From NCBI RefSeq assembly GCF_002575655.3, contig NC_053036.3, positions 649,471,387 through 649,535,386 on the forward strand: 64,000 nt of DNA. The letters run 5' to 3'. The position numbers and the translations under genes were made by a program. Of this stretch, positions 35,039 through 45,398 are shown piece by piece. The stretch is from Aegilops tauschii subsp. strangulata. Its lineage: Eukaryota; Streptophyta; Magnoliopsida; Poales; Poaceae. Position 1 is the stretch's first letter. Each line of letters opens with the position of its first letter. The notes under the pieces are model-generated. The model was given only the letters and a program-made list of their open reading frames with translations, was not told the DNA's origin and searched no databases.

Positions 35039-35620
35039 TGTTACACTAGGAATTGGAACATAAATACAAAGTGTTGTTTTCTTGTAAGACGAGAGAATAT
35101 ATATAACATCTCTTCTTTGGCTGTCAATTCCCTCTTGCAAAACATCTAATTACATGTGGAAAACAAAACCTAGAATTAGAGTCTTATGAGCAAGGACACT
35201 ATTGCTCATTTACTGACCTCTATAAGAAACATGGACATGAATAAAAAAAGGAACAGTTCGAGTAGTATCTATAATAGTCTTGCTAAGCCTTAGTCGACTG
35301 AGACTTTGTTAAATCTCAGTCAATGCTATATCTGTGAGATTGTACATTGAGATTCGTGTAAAATTTTCTTTTTAGTTTTTCTTTTTCTCTTTAGCATGTT
35401 ATGTCACTTGATTGAGACTTGGTTAAATCCCAGTTGACTAACACAACATTTTTAAATTATCCCCATCTCATAGTTGCACGTAGCAGGCGGACATGCAACT
35501 CGGGGAAATATTGCGAAAACAAATGAATTTACCACCCCCATCCACCCATTACTTGAGTGCGTCCAGCAGATGTGCAACCGGGGCTAATTTTTCAAAAAAG
35601 AATCCAAAAATGTGCCTATC
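35039..35620. other. NLR upstream region and start of a GTTGCAC-rich repeat
   Basis: 35040-35460 is A/T-rich with two similar phrases (TTGAGACTTGGTTAAATC at about 35407 and ACTGAGACTTTGTTAAATC at about 35300). From about 35470 GTTGCAC and GTGCAAC words begin; they continue at 38130-39370, beyond the LTR insertion. Confidence 0.45.
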
Positions 35621-38108
35621 TGAAAGATCGTGGATGTCGCCTAGAGGGGGGGGGGGGGGGCTGAATAGGCGCTTTAAGTAAAGGGCTCGGGTAAGAGATA
35701 ACCGAGGCACGCGGAGATGACGATGTATCCCGAAGTTCACACCCTTGCGGATGCTAATCTCCGTTTGGAGCGGTGTGGAGGCACAATGCTCCCCAAGAAG
35801 CCACTAGGGCCACCGTAATCTCCTCACGCCCTCGCACAATGCAAGATGCCGTGATTCCACTAAGGGACCCTTGAGGGCGGTCACCGAACCCGTACAAATG
35901 GCAACCCTTGGGGGCGGTCACCAAACCCGTACACTTTGGCAACCCTTGGGGGCGGTCACCGGTACCCGTCAAATTGCTCGGGGCGATCTCCACAACCTAA
36001 TTGGAGACCCCGACGCTTGCCCGGAGATTTACACCACAATGATTGAGCTCCGAACACCACCAACCGTCTAGGGCGCCCAAGCACCCAAGAGGAACAAGCT
36101 CAAGGGCACCAAGCACCCAAGAGTAATAAGCTTCTCAACTTGTAACTTCCACGTATCACCGTGGAGAACTCAAACCGATACACCAAATGCAATGGCAAGG
36201 GCACACGGAGTGCCCAAGTCCTTCTCTCTCAAATCCCACCGAAGCAACTAATGCTGGGGAGGAAAAAGAGAGGAAGAACAAGAAGGAGAACACCAAGAAC
36301 TCCAAGATCTAGATCCAATGGGTTCCCCTCACATAGAGGAGAAAGTGATTGGTGGAAATGTGGATCTAGATCTCCTCTCTCTTTTCCCTCAAAAACTAGC
36401 AAGAAACCATGGAGGGATTGAGAGTTAGCAAGCTCGAAGAAGGTCAACAATGGGGGAAGAACACGAGCTCAAAGGATAAGGTTCATTGGGGAAGAAGACC
36501 CCCTTTTATAGAAGGGGAAAATCCAACCGTTATGTGCTCAGCCCGCACACGAGCGGTACTACCGCTCCACGAGCGGTACTACCACTCTGGCGGAAGAAGC
36601 AGGGAAAAGGAGCAACCAAACATGAACCTTGGGGCGGTAGTACCGCTTATAAGCGGTACTACCGCGCACCCCAGCGGTACTACCGCTGGAGGAGCAGAAC
36701 ACGGGGCCAAAAATGCAGTAGCGGTACTACCGCCCGACCGGAGCGGTACTACCGCTTACAGGCGGTATTACCGCCCATCGGGGCGGTACTACCGCTTATA
36801 GGCGGAACTGCCGAGCCTTACTGCCGTGCAACTACTGCTAAACCCGACACGAAAAATGCAAGACCCAAAATCGAGGCGGTACCAGCGCGGAACCGTAGCC
36901 GTACTACCGCTTATGGCCATAGGCGGTACTACCGCTGAGGACAGCGGTACTACCGCTTGGGGCGATAAGCGGTACTGCCGCTCTGGCCGCGGTACTACCG
37001 CAGGGAGAAAACCAGAACTGCCATAACTTCTTCATATGAGCTCCAAATTGAGCAAACTCAAGCTTGTTGGATACAAGACGATGAGAAAACTCAAGGTTAT
37101 AGTAAGAAGAGGCAGGGGAGGTATGCCAACAAATAGAGGAGTGAAACCTCCAACCGAGAAGAACCGACATAACCTCCATCATCGAAAACATCATAGAAGA
37201 TGCAAGTGAACTCCGTTTTCGATGAACTCGAGCTTGTCATCACGATGACCATAGGCTCCAAAACTCACAAAGAGAAGAACCAAACAAGAACCAACAAAGA
37301 TGATGCAAGGATGCAATGGTTTGAGCTCTCTATGAACGATACGATCAAGCTACTCATCGAGAGCCCCCTTTGATAGTACGGCAATCGATCCTATAACCCG
37401 GTCTCCCAACTACCATCATGAGACCGGTAAAATAGAAAACCTATCAAGAGCAAACCTTTGCCTTGACTCCCTCAAGTTGGACAAACTTTATTGGTTGTGT
37501 TGGCTCGATGAAGACTAGTTGATTGCTCCCCCATACTCCACTATGGGTGAGCCACTCTTCCGCACATCTTCACAAGTCCATTGTCACCACAATGGACGGC
37601 AAGCTTCAAGCATTTGATCTCTTCATGATGCTTCACTTGAACTTGCACACCGCAACCTAACCCCACAAAGAACTCTCACGAAGATCATGGGTTAGTACAC
37701 AAAGCATAATTGACAATGCTTACCACACCATGGGATCGCTTGATCCCTCTCGGTACATCTTGTGCGCTTTGTGTGTTGATCAACTTGATTCACTCTTGAC
37801 TTAGTCTTGATCAACCTTGACTCTTTCCAACTCTCTTTATTTGGATGATGTCTTGAAGGTAAACATGAATGATCACACAATCTTCTTCTTCAAGACATGC
37901 TTGCAATAAGCTCTACTCTCACATGACCAATCTTTGGATAATTCCTTAATAACACCTTGGTCACCACATAAACTCCTTGAAACCAACACATGGACTTCAA
38001 GAATTGCCTATGGACAAATCCTTCAAATATAACTCAAGGCAACCATTAGTCCATAGAGATTGTCATCAATTACCAAAACCAAACATGGGGGCACCGCATG
38101 TTCTTTCA
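35621..38108 (-). mobile_element. Solo LTR (2488 bp)
   Basis: Ends TGAAAGA and TCTTTCA are perfectly inverted, and the flanking 5 bp CTATC is duplicated exactly (35616-35620, 38109-38113). On the minus strand it ends ...CGCCTATTCA, C-run, TCTAGGCGACATCC, like other Triticeae LTR tails. No gag or pol sequence occurs inside, so it is an LTR left by recombination. It contains a 15-base G run (35646-35660) and the palindrome array described next. Confidence 0.85.
36548..37012. repeat. Iterated palindrome GCGGTACTACCGC within the solo LTR
   Basis: About 15 copies or near-copies of AGCGGTACTACCGCT occur in 465 bp, at irregular spacing. The word reads the same on both strands apart from its central base. 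Some copies vary at one position (for example GCGGTAGTACCGC, GCGGTACTGCCGC, GCGGTATTACCGC). Spacers are unrelated, so this is not a CRISPR array; each copy could form a small stem or bind a dimeric protein. Confidence 0.85.
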
Positions 38109-38113
38109 CTATC

Positions 38114-39372
38114 GCACCCCCACCCCTTAGTGGCGCATGGGCAGCGGATGTGCTACTCGGGTGAGTTTGTTAAAAACAACGAGGCAAATATTGCAAGTAT
38201 AACCCCACCCCTTAGTTGCACGCAGCCGACACATGTGCAACTGGTGGTCATATGTTGAGAAAACAACTTAGTTGCACATGACCGGCGGATGTGCAACTCG
38301 GGCGATGTTTCTGTAAAGAACTAGCAAAAATTGACCGATCACCACTTACACTTTAGTTGCACGCAGCGAGCAGATGTGCAACTCGGGGTGATGTTTTCGA
38401 AAAGAAAGGTGACAAAAACCCCGCTGGTTTGCACGTTGAAAAAAGGTGATTTTGTTTCTTGAGAGGTGTTGAGTTTTGGAGTTGCATGAATGGTGGAAAA
38501 GAAAAAAATAAAAAAAAATTAAGGGAGTGGTGTCCTGTCATGAAAAAAGCAACAACACCCATCTGCATGGTGTCGTGCCCACCTTTGAGAAAAATAAGAC
38601 AAAAATGCCAGACCCATTGGTTGCATCGCATGTAGTTGCATGTTCGTCACCGCCCGTGCAACTGTGCAGTTGCACGTTGTAGGTCAGGTGTGCAACTGGT
38701 GCCCCAGATTCACCGATTACGCATTGGCACGACGCGTGTAGTTTCGCGTTGGTTCATATTGTGTGTAGTTGCGTCTTGACCATACCGCGTGTCAAAAAAA
38801 AACCCCAAAAACCTCTTTTTTCATGCCGGGTGTTGTGTCCCACAGTGCAAAAGAAAAGTTGTGTGTTGGGTACGACGCATGCAATTGCATGTGGTGGGCG
38901 GACGTGCAACCTGGTAGTCCATTTGTTGTGTCCTCATTGTGGAATTTCTTAAAAAAAACAATAATTGCACGTGCGGTATAGCGAGTGCAGTTGCGTGTGT
39001 AGGGACAGGCATGTAACTACTAGTAGATTTTGCAAAAAAAAGTGCCAAATTGCGCCTTTGTCGGGTCGCAGATGCCAAATTGTGATTGTACTGTGTTAAA
39101 AAAAATATAGAGAGATTCATAAAACCCTAGTTGCACATGTGGTATGGTGCATGTAGTTTCCCTTGGAGTTGCAGCTGGTCGTAGATTTTGCAAAAAAAAA
39201 AAACCTTAAAACCCACGCCAATTACACATTTGTTGCGTCGCTTGCAGTTGCAGGTGGAGGGTCGGTGTGTGAAACCTTGGTTGTTGTTTCCCATTGTTTA
39301 AAAAAGAAGATTAAGAAAACCCTAGTTTTTTTTCTTGCGAAGAAAGAAAACCCTAGTTGCACGCGCGGTGTG
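38114..39372. repeat. Degenerate GTTGCAC/GTGCAAC repeat region
   Basis: Units of roughly 55-130 bases carry GTTGCAC, about 18 bases, then GTGCAAC (for example near 38210, 38268, 38353 and 38640), separated by A-rich spacers. Each unit is an imperfect stem. The repeat starts at about 35470, is interrupted by the solo LTR and by the CACTA element, and resumes briefly at 49671-49720, so all three lengths are one older repeat. Confidence 0.65.
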
Positions 39373-39640
39373 CACTAGTAGAAAAAGAGGCTTCCATACG
39401 CCCCCATTAGTCCTCAAAATGATCGAACCGCGACAAAAGGGGTCTTTAGTCGCGGTTCGGGAGGAGACCCGCGACCAACTATCTGGGCCCAGCGCGCTCG
39501 GTCGACAGCTGGCGGACGGGAGGGGCTTTAGTCCCGGTTGGCCTGGCCAACCGGGACTAAAGGTCCCCGAAGGCCTTTAGTCGCGGTTGGCCAGGCCCAC
39601 CGGGACTAAAGGCCCATCCCTATATATAGGACTCAGCTCA
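39373..39640 (+). promoter_or_regulatory. Left end, subterminal array and promoter of the CACTA element
   Basis: Inverted pairs of TTTAGTC(C/G)CGGTT and AACC(G/C)GGACTAAA lie at about 39448-39610. They are followed by TATATATAGG at 39621-39630, a probable TATA box about 330 bp before the transposase start. In En/Spm such subterminal motifs bind the element's own TNPA-like protein. A leader intron ending TGCAG at 39951 is likely. Confidence 0.7.
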
Positions 39641-39951
39641 CTTCACTTCACTCAGCTCACTTCACAATATTCAGAAGGGGTGGTGGGTTTGCTTTTGGTT
39701 CCTCCTATGCACACAAGGTGTTCGATGAAATGCCGAGAGCCTGAAACAAACATGATATGAAGTGTCCGAGCCACACTTGAGCTTTCTCATTTATTTTTCC
39801 TCCGCGATCGCGGTTAGCAACTTGAACCTTTCATGTGTCATTGATAAAATATGCATGTGTGTAGTTCATTGTTTAATTTGTATTATTTCTAGCTAGTTAG
39901 TTTAACAAATGCATGATGGTTAATTATATACTTTATATAATAATAATGCAG

Positions 39952-42900
39952 ATGAATCGGCAATGGATGTACGGACCCCGACTCTCCGGCGAGTTCGCTA
40001 CGGGTTTGAAAGATTTCCTCGTAGTGGCAAATGCGAACAAGCAGCAAGGTTTTATTATCTGTCCATGTGCTGTCTGTAAGAATCAGAAGGGTTACTCCTC
40101 CTCAAGAGACGTTCACATGCACCTGCTTCGGCATGGTTTCATGCGAAGCTATAATTGTTGGACCAAGCATGGATAAAGAGGGGTTAGAATGGAAGAAGAT
40201 GAAGAAGGGGATGATATCGATGACAACTATCATGATCATTCCGGTGATACTTTCATGGAGGATGATGCTGAAGGTGGGGAAGGGTTAGGTGAAGGTGAAG
40301 AAGAGGCACATGATGAGCCCGCTGATGATCTTGGTCGGACCATTGCTGATGCACGGAGACGCTGCGAAACTGACAAGGATAGGGAGAATTTGGATCGCAT
40401 GTTAGAGGATCACAAAAAGTCGTTGTATCCAGGATGCGATAATAGTCTGAAAAAGCTGGGCTGCACACTGGATTTGCTAAAATGGAAGGCACAGGAAGGT
40501 GTAGGTGACTCATCATTTGAAAATTTGCTGAAAATGTTGAAGAATATGTTTCCGAAGAATAACGAGTTGCCCGCCAGTACGTACGAAGCAAAGAAGGTTG
40601 TCTGCCCTCTAGGTTTAGAGGTTCTGAAGATACATGCATGCATTAACGACTGCATCCTCTACCGCGGTGAATACGAGAATTTGAATGAATGCCCTGTATG
40701 CACTGCATTGCGTTATAAGATCAGAGGCGATGACCCTGGTGACGATGTTGAGGGCGAGAAACCCAGGAAGAGGGTTCCCGCCAAGGTGATGTGGTATGCT
40801 CCTATAATACCACGGTAGAAACGTCTGTTCAGGAACAAAAAGCATGCCAAGTCGTTGCGATGGCACAAAGAGGACCGTAAGTCCGACGGGGAGTTGAGAC
40901 ACACCGCTGATGGAACGCAATGGAGAAAGATCGACAGAGTGTTCAAAGATTTTGCAGCTGACGCAAGGAACATAAGATTTGGTCTAAGTACTGATGGCAT
41001 GAATCCTTTTGGCGAGCAGAGCTCCAGCCATAGCACCTGGGCCGTGACTCTATGCATCTACAACCTTCCTCCTTGGTTGTGCATGAAGCGGAAGTTCATT
41101 ATGATGCCAGTGCTCATCCAAGGTCCAAACCAACCCGGGAACGACATCGATGTGTACCTAAGGCCATTAGTTGATGAACTTTTACAGTTGTGGGCCAGAC
41201 CTGGTGTACGTGTCTGGGATGAGCACAAAGGAGAGGAATTTGACCTACGAGCGTTGCTTTTTGTAACCATCAACGATTGGCCTACTCTCAGTAACCTTTC
41301 GGGACAGACAAATAAGGGATACAATGCATGCACGCACTGCTTACATGAGACTGAAAGTGTACGTTTGGTTAATTGTAAGAAGAACGTGTACCTGGGTCAT
41401 CGTCGATTTCTTCCCCGAAATCATAACGTAAGAAAGAAAGGCAAGCATTTCAACGGCAAGGTAGATCACCGGCCGAAGCCTGCGGAACGTACTGGTGCTG
41501 AGATATTTGATATGGTCAAGGATTTGAAAGTCATCTTTGGAAAGGGTCCTGGCGGACAATCAGTTCCGCGGGGAGTTGACGGGCACGCACCCATGTGGAA
41601 GAAGAAATCTATATTTTGGGAGCTAGAATATTGGAAAGTCCTAGATGTCCGCTCTGCAATCGACGTGATGCATGTTACGAAGAATATTTGCGTGAACCTG
41701 CTAAGCTTCTTGGGCGTGTATGGGAAGACAAATGATACAAAGGAAGCACGGCAGGACCAGCAACTTTTGAAAGACCCAGATGACCGGCATCCGGAATGGT
41801 TTCAAGGTCGTGCCAGCTACGCTCTTACCAAAGAAGAGAAGGTCATTTTTTTTGTATGCCTGAGCAGTATGAAGGTCCCGTCTGGCTTCTCGTCGAATAT
41901 AAAGGGAATAATAAACATGGCGGAGAAAAAGTTCCAAAACCTGAAGTCTCATGACTGCCACGTGATTATGACGCAATTGCTTCCGATTGCTTTGAGGAGG
42001 CTCCTACCGGAAAATGTTCGAGTAGCCATTGTGAAGCTATGTGCATTCCTCAATGCAATCTCTCAGAAGGTAATCAATCCAGAAGATCTACCACGGTTAC
42101 AGAACGATGTGGTGCAATGCCTTGTTAGTTTCGAGTTGGTGTTCCCACCATCCTTCTTCGATATTATGACGCACCTCCTGCTCCACCTAGTCGAAGAGAT
42201 TTCCATTCTCGGTCCTGTATTTCTACACAATATGTTCCCCTTTGAGAGGTTCATGGGAGTATTAAAGAAATATGTTCGTAACCGTGCTAGGCCAGAAGGA
42301 AGCATCGTCAAGGGCTATGGAAATGAGGAGGTAATTGAGTTCTGTATTGACTATGTTCCTGACCTTAAGCCGATTGGTATTCCTCAATCGCGGCACGAGG
42401 GGAGACTAAGTGGAAAAGGCACGATCGGAAGGAAATCAACGATATGTACGGACGGTCATTCTATGACTGCAGCACACCACACAATTCTGCAAAATTCCAG
42501 CTTGGTGGCTCCGTACTTCGAGCAACACAAGAATATTTTACGCTCGGACAACCCAGGGAAGCCTGAATCCTGGATTAGAAAGGCCCACATGGAGACTTTC
42601 GGCAGTTGGTTGCGAAAACATTTAATGAATGACAATGATGTTGGAGATCAGCTGTACATGTTGGCCAAGACACCATCTTCGACTATAACGACTTTCCAAG
42701 GGTACGAGATAAATGGGAATACATTTTACACCATCGCCCAAGATAAAAAGAGCACCAACCAAAACAGTGGTGTCCGCTTTGATGCAGCAACCGAGAATGG
42801 GCAAAAGGTCACATATTATGGTTACATAGAGGAGATATGGGAACTTGACTATGGACCCTCCTTTAAGGTCCCTTTGTTCCGGTGCAAATGGTTCAAGCTA

Positions 42901-43287
42901 GCAGGAGGTGGGGTAAAGGTGGACGAGCAATACGGAATGACAATGGTGGATTTCAACAATCTTGGTTACCTTGACGAACCATTCGTCCTTGCCAAAGATG
43001 TCGCTCAGGTTTTTTATTTGAAGGACATGAGTAGCAAACCGAGGAAACGGAAAGATAAGAAAACGATCAGTACATCATGCGATGATCCAAAGCGCCACAT
43101 TGTTCTTTCAGGGAAAAGAAACATCGTGGGAGTGGAGGACAAGACAGACATGTCAGAAGATTATAATATGTTTGGTGAAATTCCGCCCTTCAAAGTGAAC
43201 ACTGACCCAAGCATTAAGTTAAATGATGAGGATGCTCCATGGATACGGCACAATCGTAAGCAAGCAGGGACACAAGGGAATAATTGA
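39952..43287 (+). pseudogene. CACTA TNP2-type transposase, two in-frame stops
   Basis: One continuous frame of about 1111 codons starts MNRQWMYGPRLSGEF directly after a splice acceptor. An N-terminal transposase-associated domain (CPCAVCKN, then HLLRHGF) is followed by an acidic linker. The TNP2 transposase region has LSTDGMNPFGEQSS, YNLPPWLCMKRKFIMM, RVWDEHKGEEFDLRALL and DVMHVTKNICVNLL. The later DUF4218-like part has NMFPFERFMGVLKKYVRN, and the DUF4216-like part has VPLFRCKWF. Stops are TAA at 40174 and TAG at 40816; both look like single substitutions, and there is no frameshift. The product would be truncated, but a sister copy could be active. Confidence 0.9.
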
Positions 43288-43334
43288 TGTGTAATAATTT
43301 ATTGTACCAAACTTTATTGAATGGATCATCTGAA

Positions 43335-43925
43335 TTTTTTTGATATATTATTTGTATTTTTAAGATTTTAAAATGAATTAGTTTTATTTTTCTGATTTTT
43401 CTGATATATAATTGTATTTTAAGATTTTAAAATGAATTAGTTTTATTTTTCTGATTTTTTGATATATAATTGTATTTTTAAGATTTTAAAATGAATTAGT
43501 TTTATTTTTCTGATTTTTTTGATATATAATTGTATTTTTAGGATTTTAAAATGAATTAGTTTTATTTTTCTGATTTTTTTGATATATAATTGTATTTTTA
43601 AGATTTTGAAATGAATTAGTTTTATTTTTCTGATTTTTTGATATATTATTTGTATTTTCAAGATTTTAAAATGAATTAGTTTTCTTTTTCTGATTTTTTT
43701 GATATATAATTGTATTTTTAAGATTTATAATGAATTAGTTTTATTTTTCTGATTTTTTTGATAGATAATTGTATTTTTAAGATTTTAAAATGAATTAGTT
43801 TTATTTTTCTGATTTTTTTGATATATTTGTATTTTCAAGATTTTAAAATGAATTAGTTTTATTTTTCTGACTTTTTTTGATATATAATTGTATTTTTAAG
43901 ATTTTAAAATGAATAGTTTTATTTT
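43335..43925. repeat. A/T-rich tandem repeat, about 60-bp unit, about 10 copies
   Basis: The unit contains AATGAATTAGTTTTATTTTT, then CTGATTTTTTTGATATATAA, then TTGTATTTTTAAGATTTTAA. Copies differ by small indels. It directly follows the transposase stop and fills the space up to the internal motif array; it may act as transcription terminator or spacer. Confidence 0.9.
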
Positions 43926-43929
43926 ATAT

Positions 43930-44160
43930 GAAAATGGACCTTTAGTCGCGGTTGGGGAGGCGGACCGCGACTAAAGGTACCCTTTAGTCGCGGTTGGTGT
44001 CCCCAACCGCGACTAAAGGCTCTTTCTGCGCGGGAACGAAAGCGGCGCCAAAAACCTTTAGTCCCGGTTGGGGAGGCGGACCGCGACTAAAGGTACCCTT
44101 TAGTCGCGGTTGGTGTGGCCGCCTCCCCAACCGGGACTAAAGCTCTGTCTATATATACAG
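43930..44160 (+). promoter_or_regulatory. Internal subterminal-like motif array and promoter for the second CACTA gene
   Basis: At least eight TTTAGTC(C/G)CGGTT-type motifs in both orientations occur in the middle of the element (43937-44140). They are followed by TATATATAC at about 44149. The layout copies that of the left end: array, TATA, then gene. It probably drives the gene at 45399. Confidence 0.75.
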
Positions 44161-44524
44161 CACTTAGCATTTTCCGCCACCTCCCATTCTCCTCTCGACG
44201 CCGAAGCCCTGCCCCGACGCCGATCGACGCCGAAGCCCTGCCCCGACGCCGATCGACGCCGACGCCGACGCCATGCCCCCAGTGAGCTCCGCCGCCCCCC
44301 ACTTCCCCTGCCCTGCGCGCCGCCGCCCCCGCCCCCAGTGAGCGCCGCCGCCGCCCCTGCCCTGCCCTAGCGTGCCGCCGCCGCCGCCCTGCCCTGCCCT
44401 GCCCCTGCCCGCCGCCCGCCGCCCGCCGCCCCTGGCCCTGCCCTTGCCCACCGCCCGCCGCCCCTGGCCCTGCCCCTGCCCGCCGCCCGCTGCCCCTGCC
44501 TGCCGTCCTCCGCCTCCGGCCGCC

Positions 44525-45298
44525 GGAAAAGGAAGAAGAAGAAAGAAAAAGGAAGAAGAAGAAAGAAACCAAATGAAAATGTTAAATGAAGAAAAAAGGA
44601 AGAAAAAAGGAAGAAGAAACAAAAAAGGAAGAAGAAAGAAAAAAGGAAGAAAATGTTAAATGTTAAATGAAGAAAAAAAGAAGAAGAAAGGAAGAAGAAA
44701 GAAACCAAATGAAAACCAAAAAGAAAAACAAAGAAAACAAAACAAAAGAAACCAATGCAAAAGAAACCAAAACAGAAGAAAAGGAAAAAGAAAATAAGAA
44801 AATGTTAGATGTTAAATGTTAAATGAAGAAAAAAAGAAGAAAAAAGGAAGAAGAAAGAAACCAAATGAAAACCAAAAAGAAAAACAAAGAAAACAAAACA
44901 AAAGAAACCAATGCAAAAGAAACCAAAACAGAAGAAAAGGAAAAACAAAATAAGAAAAGGAAAAAGAAAAGGAAGAAGAAAAGGAAGAAGAAAAGGAAGA
45001 AGAAAAGGAAAAAAGAAAAGGAAAAAGAAAAGGAAGAAGAAAAGGAAGAAGGAAAGGAAGAAGAAAAGGAAGAAGAAAAGGAAGAAGAAAAGGAAAAAGA
45101 AAAGGAAGAAGAAAAGGAAAAAACAAAATAAGAAAAGGAAGAAGAAAAGGAAAAAGAAAAGGAAGAAGAAAAGGAAGAAGAAAAGGAAAAAGAAAAGGAA
45201 GAAGAAAAGGAAGAAGAAAAGGAAAAAGAAAAGGAAGAAGAAAAGGAAAAAACAAAATAAGAAAAGGAAAAAGAAAAGGAAGAAGAAAAGGAGTGCTC
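44525..45298. repeat. Purine-rich tract of about 770 bp
   Basis: It is almost entirely A and G on the plus strand, mainly AAGGAAGAAGAA and AAAGGAAAAAG units. A 155-bp direct duplication lies inside (starts about 44662 and 44817). It lies in the 5' leader of the second CACTA gene, after a GC-rich CCGCCGCC segment (44170-44524). Lysine/glutamate-rich frames here are composition artefacts. Confidence 0.9.
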
Positions 45299-45398
45299 AA
45301 TAATCTTATTTTTTAATTCCTCCTCCTCTATGTCCCCTTAATCTTATTTTTTAATTCCTTTATACGTAAAGAATTTTTACTACATGCAGGAGTGACAT

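Noticed and set aside
36548..37012. Palindrome array as a CRISPR-like array
   Set aside because: Spacing is irregular, spacers are not of uniform length, the motif lies within an LTR, and the genome is a plant.
43443..43661. Repetitive ORF with units like IQLYIKKIRKIKLIHFKILK
   Set aside because: It is the translation of the 60-bp A/T-rich tandem repeat whose unit happens to keep frame; no sign of expression.
44911..45303. Long lysine/arginine-rich open frames in the purine tract
   Set aside because: They follow from AAGGAAGAAGAA composition; the opposite strand gives equally long Phe/Leu frames. No domain, no start context.
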